From Actinostola sp. cb2023 (Eukaryota; Cnidaria; Anthozoa; Actiniaria; Actinostolidae), in NCBI GenBank assembly GCA_033675265.1, contig JAUJYZ010000026.1:443501-507500 (forward strand): 64,000 bases of DNA, given 5' to 3'. The notes beneath the pieces were generated by a model that worked only from the letters and a program-made list of their open reading frames with translations, had not been told where the DNA came from and made no database searches. Shown here one piece after another: positions 56,801-64,000 of this stretch. Numbering within the stretch: the first letter of the stretch is position 1; every line of letters starts with the position of its first letter. A program made the position numbers and the translations under genes.

Positions 56801-59800
56801 GTCGACATATTCACCTTTCCCCGCTTAACGTCCACTGGACGTTTAGGGGGGGAGGGGGTAAGGCGAGAAAAAAATTGGACGTTAGTGTGGGGAATTTTTG
56901 TAAAAAAATGTATTTTTACTTCATGTTGAAATCAAAAAGAAAGCAAAGATAAAACAGACAAACTAGTGGTCCGTTCTAACAAACTTCGGTATTATATAAA
57001 TAGATTCTGATATAAACTATCGAAAATCTTGGACGACCACCTCTGTTTGTGGTGGCTTGAGTACGAGAATGCTTGGATTACCTGTGGTATCCCAGCGTTC
57101 ATTGGGAATTAGACAAAATGGCGGTGGACTCACCGAATATATTGTGCACAATTAATTAATAGCCAGAAATAGTCATAGAGCCAAGATATAGAGATACAAG
57201 TGAACTACATGGAATGGGGGCAGTTTGGAGGATTTTCCAGCGGCATAAAGAACCTTGGACTCTTGTTCGCTACCGTTTGTTTTGAGTCATGTTGCCGAAT
57301 GCAAAACCATTCCCACGCATTTTCAATACGTAAAACAGGAAATTCCAAGTGGACGTTAAGGAGGGGGGAGGGGGGGGGGGGGGGGGGGGGTCTGACCTAA
57401 ACGTCCAGTGGACGTTAAGCGGGGAAAGGTGAATATGTCGACGGCCCCTTATTTATTGATCAAATAAAAATAATAAGGTTGTACGTATTATTAGGCACTC
57501 CAGCCGGTTAGAGTACAAACATTTCAGTAAACCGTGCAACATAAATTATTAGTACTATTTAGCCAGCTAGTATTAAATAGTTTTATATATTTTGTTTTCT
57601 ATCATTTAATTAGCGCTATTTAGTCAGTGCAAACTGTTGCACGGTTATAGATAGTGTTTTCACTCCAGCGAAGAAGAAATCACGGATGTCAACTGAAATC
57701 CAAGGGATAAACACAAATGTTTGATATTGCGAGGAGTTCGACATCACCGAGGTCGAGATAGCAGAGTCGATTTACTGTAATAAATCGCTGATTCGTTGTG
57801 TTTGTTTACAAGAGGTGTTCGCTGGCAGAGATTCGATTGCAATATTCTATATATTTGGACATACAGCCGATTGCAAAAATTATGGCCGCTAAATAATCGA
57901 AAATTCCCTTTTTAAAAATCGGGTTAACGCCAGCAAAGTTGGTAGAAATATTTAGTATAATGTTTATTTTAGTCTTACGTTTGTTGTTTGTAAATTTTGC
58001 TTCATTTAATAAGTTAGAAATCTCAAAATAGCATTATTTAATTACCCATAATGCACCCGATCGATATATTGATATATTGATATATATCGTAGCGGCCAGA
58101 ATTTTTGCAAATGACTGTATTTACCGTAATAGGCGACTTGCACTAAGAGGTCACGTGACCTCAACACCCTTAAATCGAACAGCAGTGTCAAAATGAACTC
58201 CAGAAATGAAAAGAGCAGCTCGAAATTAGTAAAAGGTCGAAGTTTCAGCGCACAATATCTGACACAGGAGAAATGACAAAAATAAATAAAATGGATCTTT
58301 TCTAAGATTAATTTTGTTTGGAAAATGCATTGGAAGGCAAGAGAAGTGCCATCCAATGCATTTTCCAAACAAAATCTTAGAAAACGATGGATTTTATTTT
58401 TAATGCCATTTCTCCTGTGTCAGACGTTATGCGCTGAACATATCAAACTCATAGTAACATTTGCCTCTAATTAGTTTCCATGCCCATTTATTGGCATCTG
58501 ACATGATATAAACAAAGTCAAAATCACGTAAAAATTACAACATTTTGTGATTTTACTCGAAATATTCGAGAATGACAACATTTTTACCTGTGAATTCATA
58601 ATATATCATATATTAGCTGTAATATAAGATAGTTTTGAAAGTGACAGCTTTAAAATTTAATGGGGCAAAATAGATTTTGAAGAGCTCGGTTGTAGTGATT
58701 TTTAATTCACAAGCGAGCGTGCCTTGTTGTCACGGTCAGACGGGGATAACTGCGTTTAAACTCTATCCCCTTGCTCGAAACGCATTTCAGTTTATCGCGA
58801 AAATCGGATTCAGCGATAAATTTCCTTTATTTTGGTACAAGATTCACGTATATTACGATTAATTTCAATGGGGCAAACTTCCAAAAACTATAGGTCTTTC
58901 CCTGAATTGTTGATCGTCTTTTGTGTGTCGGTGGACGAGGCATTTGGAGTCGAGAGTTTGATGGCTCAAATGGAGATTCTTCGAGCAATTACACGTAGCG
59001 TTGCTCTCTACTCGTCGAAGCGATCGCTGTAACCAACACAGTGAAGTTTTACTTGATTGCCGGCTTTATCCACGACTGTGCGAGATACTGTACGCTAGCT
59101 AGAGCAAATGTTCAAATTTATGGGCAATGAGTTTGATATGCTTCGCCCTTTTACTAATTTCGAGTTGCTCTTTTCATTTCTGGAGTTCATTTTGACACTG
59201 CTGTTCGATTTAAGGGTGTTGGGGTCACGTGACATCTTAGTGCAAGTCGCCTATTAGTTAATTAATATAACTTACGTACCGTACCACATGAAGTGTAACT
59301 TTACAAATGCTGGCCTATCGTCTACGGTACCGCATCCAGGGGGAGGAAAGACATTACCAAATATAAACTTGAGAACCCCCATCATCAGGCCGACAATAAG
59401 TCCTGTTAGAGCAGCAGCCTCGGTCAGACCCGGCCACATGATACCCAACCCGAACGTCACGGTGATGGGTGGAGCCAGATAGGACTGGATGGTCTGAATA
59501 TAAACGAACAACTGACTGCCGTGGGCACCTGGAAGAAGCGATTTCAGATGTGTATTAATAATAACAAGACGCTCTACAAGCGTTTACTCGGGCTTCTAAT
59601 GGTGAAATACAAATTAAAGTGCTGTTGAATGCTAAACATTGCTACATAAGCTTTTCATCCAAGAATAAGGATGTTAGGATATCTGCCCATTGTAGTCATG
59701 CAGGCTTTTGTGTTATTTTATTTATGAAACTAATTTTAAAATAAATAGTTTATGATGCCAACATATAAAATACTGCCATATGGGTGATCAGTGATCGGTT

Positions 59801-62800
59801 TTGAAAACGAGCCCTAAAAAGTATGCATAAATTAAAAGAGCTGTTGAAGCCATGTTGATTTCAAGCCCTAAAGGTACGACATATATGACCATATATGGCA
59901 GAAAAGTGATTGTGCTGATATCATTTAATCAGTGACTGGACAACATATTTCTTGTGTTCTTTCAATTGACCCTAAAAGGTATGGACTCGTGTTACATAAC
60001 TGTCTTGTGTCGGAACCCTAAAAGGTTCACATAGGAAATATTTTGAACCCTAAAAGGACGTCGATCACCCCTACCAGTTGGAGAAAGGTAGTAATCCCCC
60101 CTCCTACAATAATACAATATTGTTATAATTAGACAACTATAGTGAATTTTATTGAAACTCATACTTTTTCAGTAACTGACAATAACTAAAATAAAAGGAA
60201 GAACATATAATAATGAATCAGATCAGATGAGGAATGTTTTGTAATGAGTGTCCATTATTAGTGTTTCACAATTCAGTGTGTAAACTTTCTAGTTAGTGGT
60301 CATTGTTCTATTCTGAACAGCAATGGATCCTATTGTTAATATGAATGAAGTATAATTTTCCCTCAACAGACATTCAAAAGCTCTATCTATGGGCATGCAG
60401 TAGGTATAACCCTCAATATTTATTGCTCTGTCACCATGTACATTACCAGTGTAGCTTTCGCTGTATTCAAATTGATAGTCTGTATCATATACTGTGAGCA
60501 TTGTTGGTAATTCTGTCATCATCAAAAATGACTGTCCAGCTGATTGAGATAAGCTTGTATACAACTCATTCCCAATATTCATTATTTGCACCAGGTCACT
60601 CTGGGAGGTTGTTGGTTGTCTTTTATTGTATATCAAAGAACACAAACTCATTGCAACACATTGTTGTCTGGACAGCATTTCGACCAAATACTAAAATATT
60701 GCCTTGACTATAAGGTGCTCTTATTGTTTTGTTTGGATCAATAAGTAGAGTAGGACCAGGATTCTTTTCTATATCTGTTCTCAATGCAGACTGACAGAAA
60801 TTTCTTCTGTGATTAAGACTTTTATATGTAGTGAACTTTGAAGAACAGTTTTCATCTATAAAACCCATTGATTGTAGATTTGGCTCCTTCAAAACTCGTT
60901 GTAAAGCCTTTTTTCTTTCTTCTTTTGGAGACAATATGAATAGAGCGGTAAGTGATCTTTCTAAAAGACTGTCTTTTTATAGTACTGGGAATAGGTCTAT
61001 AGCAGTCACGTCGAGCAATACGTATATTATTGACAATATGATGAATCTGTGACGATGCTGGCACAGTTTTTTTCAATACAAGAAACAAACATTGCACGTC
61101 GAGATCTAAACTCATTTATTTCATTAATTGACGAGTCATCATGAACATTTTCACTACAAAGGTTAGCCTGGATGCGAACATTTGATTTCGTCTCTACAAT
61201 AGTAAGCTGTTGTTGACAATCTTGTAATATTGATTCAATACTAGCTTTATGTAGTTCGTACGATTCTATCATGGTCGCTTTGAAGTTCTCACCTTTCTTC
61301 AAGATATCTGTTTGCTTTTTGTCGTCAAACTTCAGTTCATCAGGCTTCGTGTTGTGTAATACACTGTGCATAGCTATGCAGTTCTCAGATGAGTTCTTAT
61401 TTGAGTTCATAATGTTCATATTTAAGCTTATGTTATTTTGTAGCTCAGATTTGTAGCTCTTTGAGTTCGTGGACCGACCCGTTTCGAAAACGCTCGTCTT
61501 CTTTTAGTGTGGGCCTACCACGAACAGCGTGTGCATTTGTAAGCGAGAAGAGCGTGTCTAACAGCAAGCGATATATCATCTCAGTTATCGACGATGTCAT
61601 GAGCTTTGTCCGAAAGAGGAATATCGAACTTTTTCAAACGACACAGGCACAGAAGTATTCCTTCTTCGAATGAGTCAAACGTGCACGTCTCGTATGAGCC
61701 TGCGATATGAGCCTGCGATATACGACCGAGCGCATGCGCTGTCATGACGATTTGTCCATTTTGTGACCTACGAAGAAAAAGAAAGCCCAATTTATAACTC
61801 GGGCTTCCTGTGGATAGGCCCGAGTAATAATTGTCCAGCAATGTGTAAATATCTGCATTATTCTCCAATGTTACACCCCTACATCTCCTAAGCTTTTGAT
61901 CCAAATATCGAGCTCCATCTGTTTGCGCGGACTTTGGAAAAAAACCTGATCTAACATTTTACCTTGAATGAACACAAACTCACTCCTACAAGCAACACGA
62001 CAACTACTCGACCAACGATAAGCTTTTCACGCTCTGTTGCCTAAAATTAATTTAGTATTCAAAACAGTGTAAAACAGAGTCCATGCACTGACAACTGCTA
62101 TATTTTCAGATTAAATCGGTCTGTGTCTATTATATCTGTCGGTCTGACTGTCGAATATCAGTGTACCTCGGTGTGTCGGTGTTTGAGTCGGTCGCGGTCG
62201 GCCTATGTATATGTTATGAATGAATGAATGAATGAATGAATGAATGAATAAACTTTATTTACAGAGGGTAAAACACACGATAGTTACAATTAAAATAATT
62301 GTACTGATAACTCAGTAGCCCTCCAACAAAATTAACTAATCATAATATTTAGTTAATATTTATTTAATATATAAAATTCAGTCTGAAATGAAGTAAAAAT
62401 TGAACTTGAACGTTTTTTATTTTTTATTTTTTTAATAAATATTTATTGCAAAAACCTTTTCAACTTCAATATTACATTGTTACAATTTGTATTGTATTGA
62501 ACTTGAACTTGGGTGTATGTGTACTGATTGGCCATGGCAGGCAGTCTGTCTGTCTGTGTACTGGTTGGTCTGTCTGTCTTTTAACCAGTTGGTACCCATT
62601 GGCAGCCTGCTGTCTGTGTGCCCATTGGTTTGTCTGTCTGTGCAGCCGTTGGTCTGTTTGTCTGTGCAGGCGTTGGTCCGTCTGCCTATGTACTCGCGCC
62701 GGGTTTGTCTGTCCGTGTACCAGTTGGTTTATGTGTATCTGTCTGTCTGTCTATCCGCCTGCATGCTGCCTGTCAGTCGGCCTATTTTCTTACATTAATA

Positions 62801-63570
62801 CAGGCCAAATCAATATCCTTGATGTACCTTTGGTCTCAATAAAATCCATACGTCCACAGTAAATATCGTCGCACTGCTGTTAAATGCGGACGACAGAGAA
62901 GACATAAGAGCAGCCATCATGACAGCCATCATGAGCCCTACGAGACCTGTTGGTAAGATGTTCAAAACAAGCCTGGAAAGAAAACCACGAAAAATTGTAA
63001 ACACCTAAGCATGCTAACAAACATCGTGATTGTGAACTGTGTCACTCTGATTGGTGGTGTGCTACCACGTGACCGAATATCCCTTTAGAAAATATAAATA
63101 ACAAAGATGCAGCGGCCATGTTGGATGAACCAACAAGAGAAGCTGATGAGGAATGCTTTGTCATCGGGAACCAATATGACGACTAAGACGTCACGTGCGC
63201 TCCCAGAATTTAGCAGTCTGTTCTGTGAACTTTGTAAAGCGCATTTGAATATGTTTACATGAAACTATATATCAATGACTACTTTCACTTCATGTCTTGC
63301 GAGTACTAGTGGAACTTCAGTTGAAGTCGCTATATAACGATTATATACTTACTTAGGGTAAGCGTTGTTGGTACATCCCCACTTGTTACCACAGTAATGT
63401 TCACAACTAACACTATCAGCACAGGCAACGGAGTCTGGAAACAATACCCTACTAATCATCCCTGGCATCACCATGATGAACAACGGAAGAATCTTGAGAA
63501 GACCAGCAAAAATGGTTCCTGCTCTGGCCTGGAGGTTATTCTTGGCAGCAAGCGCACGTTGGACAATGAC
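47693..63570 (-). CDS. SLC5-family sodium/solute symporter, C-terminal two thirds (six exons found)
   Basis: Exons in coding order are 63353-63570, 62828-62972, 61984-62040, 59280-59528, 56537-56764 and 47693-47898 (stop 47693-47695). Most joins agree in GT-AG and phase: 2 after exon 1, 0 after exon 2, 1 after the 59280 and 56537 exons. Together they give the SGLT core: [17 protein letters not shown], the Cys-rich loop, [41 protein letters not shown], and a last membrane helix [17 protein letters not shown]5 proteins use the Na+ gradient to bring sugars, inositol, choline or similar solutes across the plasma membrane; the substrate cannot be told. N-terminal exons lie beyond the window. One small exon (expected to carry the ISI.WIP segment) was not found between 61984 and 59528. 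The introns are packed with mobile elements. Confidence 0.87.
47899..48934. other. SLC5 intron, no other gene seen
   Basis: Short frames on both strands lack domain content. Confidence 0.4.
48935..49320. repeat. Left arm of a 6.8-kb inverted structure
   Basis: The complement of 55222-55742: shared blocks include CAGGCAAACCACAGTGATAA, TGTCAGCTCAATTGTTTGGT, GGGTCCAAGGACGCAAAAAA and GGACAAACGCAACCCTA. The right arm has about 130 extra bp (55550-55690). The arms enclose the Penelope-like pair and another inverted-repeat element. Confidence 0.82.
49440..49565. repeat. Inverted copy of the Penelope 3' tail
   Basis: Complement of 53282-53393 (GTAGGTTATGTGTTT, ACATTTTTTCGGACGAGATA, TTGCATGTACTAGTGTCTAG). 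The tail lies outside the hammerhead-like terminal repeat on both sides, so it is part of the duplicated unit. Confidence 0.75.
49566..50568 (-). pseudogene. Penelope-like element, 5'-truncated inverted copy
   Basis: On the minus strand this carries the end of the reverse transcriptase ([19 protein letters not shown]) and the GIY-YIG nuclease ([20 protein letters not shown], ...QTERSLKTR), then the terminal repeat with a hammerhead-like motif. It is nearly identical to 52290-53281 of the plus copy. Lesions are a stop near 50382 and a frameshift near 49935 after TTEHK. It ends abruptly at the junction with the plus copy (about 50570). Confidence 0.85.
50590..50625 (+). ncRNA. Hammerhead-like motif, 5' terminal repeat
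   Basis: CTGATGA, one extra A, a 6-bp stem GACTGT/ACAGTC, then GAAACG. The same 36 bases are present at about 53200-53235 (+) and on the minus strand at 49625-49660. Hammerhead ribozymes are known in Penelope-like terminal repeats. The extra base before stem II leaves activity open. Confidence 0.6.
50668..53125 (+). pseudogene. Penelope-like reverse transcriptase / GIY-YIG nuclease ORF, interrupted
   Basis: From the ATG at 50668 the same frame runs past a TAA (51157-51159) and a TGA (52213-52215, where the family has Trp before WFRYVDD). It then shifts by one base near 52755 into the GIY-YIG part, which ends at 53125. Landmarks are an N-terminal RNA-binding-like region, [51 protein letters not shown], the catalytic YVDD at 52225-52236, and the GIY-YIG pair GIVYKIKC...[11 protein letters not shown]. 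The inverted copy has the correct length at the frameshift site, so the lesion arose in this copy. Confidence 0.87.
53186..53281 (+). ncRNA. Hammerhead-like motif, 3' terminal repeat
   Basis: Third copy of the CTGATGA...GAAACG arrangement, followed by TCTGAATAAAAAAGCTAAAG and AAAGTATATCTTTAATTTAA, as in the other two. Confidence 0.6.
53282..53432 (+). repeat. Penelope tail followed by the 5' start of another copy
   Basis: After the 112-bp tail, 53394-53432 repeats the element's 5' coding start (AAAACATGAATCCTGACTGC, as at 50663). This fits a tandem, severely truncated downstream copy, a known habit of Penelope elements. Confidence 0.75.
53512..54968. mobile_element. Inverted-repeat DNA element, about 1.46 kb
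   Basis: Left arm 53512-53665 (AGAGACCATAATACTAAGAG, GATTTAGCGCCACGAGCAT complement, CCGGAAGGTGAGCACAC) is complemented at 54806-54968. The interior has no convincing gene, although a 71-codon frame at 54169-54384 is open. Confidence 0.75.
54969..55221. other. Spacer, no feature recognised
   Basis: Unique-looking sequence between the 1.46-kb element and the right arm of the large inverted structure. Confidence 0.35.
55222..55742. repeat. Right arm of the 6.8-kb inverted structure
   Basis: Complement of 48935-49320, with an insertion of about 130 bp near 55550-55690 absent from the left arm. Confidence 0.82.
55743..56536. other. SLC5 intron with CTGT-rich low complexity
   Basis: About 56300-56480 is an impure CTGT/CTGC repeat (CTGTCTGTCTGTCTGTTTGT). 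The Cys/Leu/Ser/Val-rich frame on it is a repeat artefact. Otherwise nothing is seen. Confidence 0.6.
56537..56764 (-). CDS. SLC5 penultimate exon
   Basis: It encodes a transmembrane helix ([19 protein letters not shown]) and the start of the large cytoplasmic loop (REELGGLTW, the counterpart of the SGLT L.RLTWW segment). It has TTTTTGTAG acceptor and GTAAGT donor, with both borders in phase 1. Confidence 0.85.
56795..57449. mobile_element. 655-bp element with about 53-bp inverted repeats
   Basis: AGGGGCCGTCGACATATTCA CCTTTCCCC at left is complemented by GGGGAAAGGTGAATATGTCG ACGGCCCC T at right. TAACGTCCACTGGACGT motifs lie next to each end, and a G-run of about 20 bases is at 57370-57390. 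Confidence 0.87.
57450..58130. other. SLC5 intron, no feature recognised
   Basis: AT-rich; a short GATATATTGATATA repeat lies near 58070. Confidence 0.4.
58131..59257. mobile_element. Inverted-repeat element, about 1.13 kb, with inner hairpin
   Basis: TAGGCGACTTGCACTAAGA through GGTCACGTGAC and CTTAAATCGAACAGCAGTGT (58131-58255) is complemented at 59130-59257. A second hairpin at 58258-58430 (ATCTGACACAGGAGAAATG... TTTGGAAAATGCATTGGA) forms arms of about 75 bp. The coding-looking frames inside are short. Confidence 0.8.
59280..59528 (-). CDS. SLC5 exon with [12 protein letters not shown]
   Basis: It carries the strongest SLC5 signature, [18 protein letters not shown], then two membrane segments around [18 protein letters not shown], and the Cys-containing loop [12 protein letters not shown]. 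Acceptor TTCTTCCAG and donor GTACGTAAG; it begins and ends in phase 1. Confidence 0.9.
59529..60288. repeat. SLC5 intron with CCCTAAAAGG-type dispersed motifs
   Basis: CCCTAAAAGGT or close variants recur at about 59812, 59868, 59972, 60011 and 60047, like the interiors of the CCCTATCCC-family elements. No gene recognised. Confidence 0.5.
60289..60934 (-). pseudogene. Mobile-element ORF fragment with 2A motif and cysteine-protease-like segment
   Basis: The first frame (60934 to about 60680) contains DIEKNPGP (60752-60775), an exact match to the 2A consensus D[VI]ExNPGP that makes ribosomes skip a peptide bond, followed by [13 protein letters not shown] one-base shift near 60675 moves to the next frame, with [13 protein letters not shown] and then [17 protein letters not shown]. 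This looks like the start of an OTU-like cysteine protease (Cys of QQC), but I am not sure of the family. The frame ends early (60289), before the expected His region. The host is unknown; 2A motifs of this kind are known in invertebrate retroelements and some NLR genes. Confidence 0.6.
61027..61419 (-). CDS. Hypothetical ORF upstream of the 2A fragment
   Basis: A 130-codon frame starting at an ATG. It is Asn/Ser/Glu-rich and probably helical ([20 protein letters not shown]). It lies just upstream of, and on the same strand as, the 2A-bearing frame. It could be the N-terminal part of the same mobile-element protein, separated by a frameshift. No family recognised. Confidence 0.35.
   Translation of the reverse strand: MNIMNSNKNSSENCIAMHSVLHNTKPDELKFDDKKQTDILKKGENFKATMIESYELHKASIESILQDCQQQLTIVETKSNVRIQANLCSENVHDDSSINEINEFRSRRAMFVSCIEKNCASIVTDSSYCQ
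61690..61835. repeat. Diverged copy of dispersed repeat A
   Basis: The complement reads ACTCGGGC...CAGGAAGCCCGAGTTATAAA, then TTTTCTTCGTAGGTCACAAA, matching the layout at 17833 and 19985. Confidence 0.55.
61984..62040 (-). CDS. SLC5 micro-exon (19 codons)
   Basis: GCA ACA GAG begins at 62040 after a TTTTAG acceptor and encodes [12 protein letters not shown] plus VVVLLVG, the SGLT xxREL.IVGR membrane segment. The donor is GTGAGT at 61983. It starts and ends in phase 0 and joins RPK of the previous exon. Confidence 0.82.
62212..62270. repeat. TGAA microsatellite with retroelement-like 3' end
   Basis: (ATGA)n at 62217-62250 is followed by ATAAACTTTATTTACAG, a pattern common at the 3' ends of LINE-type insertions. 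Confidence 0.55.
62520..62780. repeat. CTGT-rich low-complexity region
   Basis: Impure GTCTGTCTGT repeats interspersed with GGTTGGT and GCAG. The Cys/Val/Ser frames in all three phases are artefacts. Confidence 0.75.
62828..62972 (-). CDS. SLC5 exon with [16 protein letters not shown]
   Basis: It encodes the highly conserved sodium-binding-region helix ([19 protein letters not shown] then SSATIFTVD) and ends at RPK. Acceptor TTTCTTTCCAG, donor GTACAT; phases 2 in and 0 out. Confidence 0.9.
63353..63570 (-). CDS. SLC5 exon with [11 protein letters not shown]
   Basis: It begins [11 protein letters not shown], runs through [20 protein letters not shown] and MISR, then a Cys-rich extracellular loop ([17 protein letters not shown]), and ends at YPK. 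The acceptor is CATCTGTAG, the donor GTAAGT. The preceding exon (WCTDQ-type) should be upstream of 63570 but was not found in the remaining 430 bp. Confidence 0.9.
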
Positions 63571-63601
63571 CTACAGATGAAGATTGCTAATCTCTACACA
63601 C

Positions 63602-63837
63602 AATACTCCAGTTTCGAGTTGTTAGATACCGCTGTACTCCTTGACAGAAGACGCATTTTCTCAGCCTCAATTCAGGATAAATTATGCACAAATACCCAGT
63701 CACGAGAACGTAAAAACCTTTTAATTTTAATTTATATTCCACGGCCGGGTTATTGTCTGGATTGACGCTAAGGCTGAGCAAATGCGTCTTCAGTCAAGGA
63801 GTACAGCGGCGCGTAAACAACTCGAAACTGGAGTATT
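63602..63837. mobile_element. Hairpin MITE
   Basis: AATACTCCAGTTTCGAGTTG is complemented by CAACTCGAAACTGGAGTATT; inner arms TGTACTCCTTGAC and AGACGCATTT also pair. It is 236 bp, in an SLC5 intron. Confidence 0.87.
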
Positions 63838-64000
63838 TCTGGTTTGTGTGGATTTCCACTGTTTTTGGCACCAAGAATGCGTTGTACCGAGAGTCTGTCA
63901 CTAGAAGGCTCGATATCTCATACTGGGCCTTGGCCCATTGGTTTACGGTAACGTATGTTCTTACTAGTTAGAAAACTATACCCCCCAAATCAATAGCCAT

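Noticed and set aside
56259..62862. Cys/Leu/Ser/Val-rich ORFs at 56259-56585 and 62446-62862
   Set aside because: Artefacts of impure CTGT repeats, open in several frames at once.

Overview
The window is animal genomic DNA. I read it as an anthozoan cnidarian (coral or sea anemone), but that assignment is inference and not certain. The clues are: an NB-ARC/TPR innate-immunity-type gene, a rhodopsin-class receptor on one uninterrupted reading frame, an SLC5 sodium cotransporter split over many GT-AG introns, Penelope-like retroelements with hammerhead-like motifs, and a very high load of DNA transposons and hairpin MITEs. The DNA is AT-rich, with no operons, Shine-Dalgarno sites or other bacterial features.

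Only three host genes are well supported. (1) An NB-ARC + tetratricopeptide gene on + (exons about 924-1454 and 7832-9997). Its 6.4-kb intron is built almost wholly of satellite arrays (93-bp and 126-bp units) plus hairpin elements. (2) A class A GPCR on - (15414-16316). (3) The C-terminal part of an SLC5-family Na+/solute symporter on -, with exons at 63353-63570, 62828-62972, 61984-62040, 59280-59528, 56537-56764 and 47693-47898. Its introns carry most of the mobile DNA of the last 16 kb.

The rest is a nested transposon landscape. 9.9-14.5 kb: MITEs, a decayed 2365-bp Harbinger element with 3-bp target duplications, and a Penelope-like remnant. 18.0-20.3 kb: a non-autonomous Harbinger element with a TTA target duplication and an MADF-like fragment. 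20.35-26.02 kb: an apparently intact DNA transposon encoding an 874-aa RNase-H-like transposase with a C-terminal SAP domain, and a convergent three-exon chromodomain protein. An internally deleted derivative of it sits at 28577-29747, inside another element, itself inside a 5.7-kb long-terminal-inverted-repeat structure (27329-33058). 34394-44855: a 10,462-bp transposon with nearly identical 261-bp inverted repeats and a 9-bp target duplication, encoding a RecQ-like helicase and a multi-exon DUF6589/Academ-like transposase. 48.9-55.7 kb: a large inverted structure holding two Penelope-like copies facing away from each other, with three hammerhead-like terminal motifs. 60.3-61.4 kb: a fragment of a mobile-element ORF with a 2A-type ribosome-skipping motif.

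The most interesting systems are the SAP-transposase/chromodomain transposon with its deletion derivative, and the helicase transposon whose inverted repeats include the helicase start codon.
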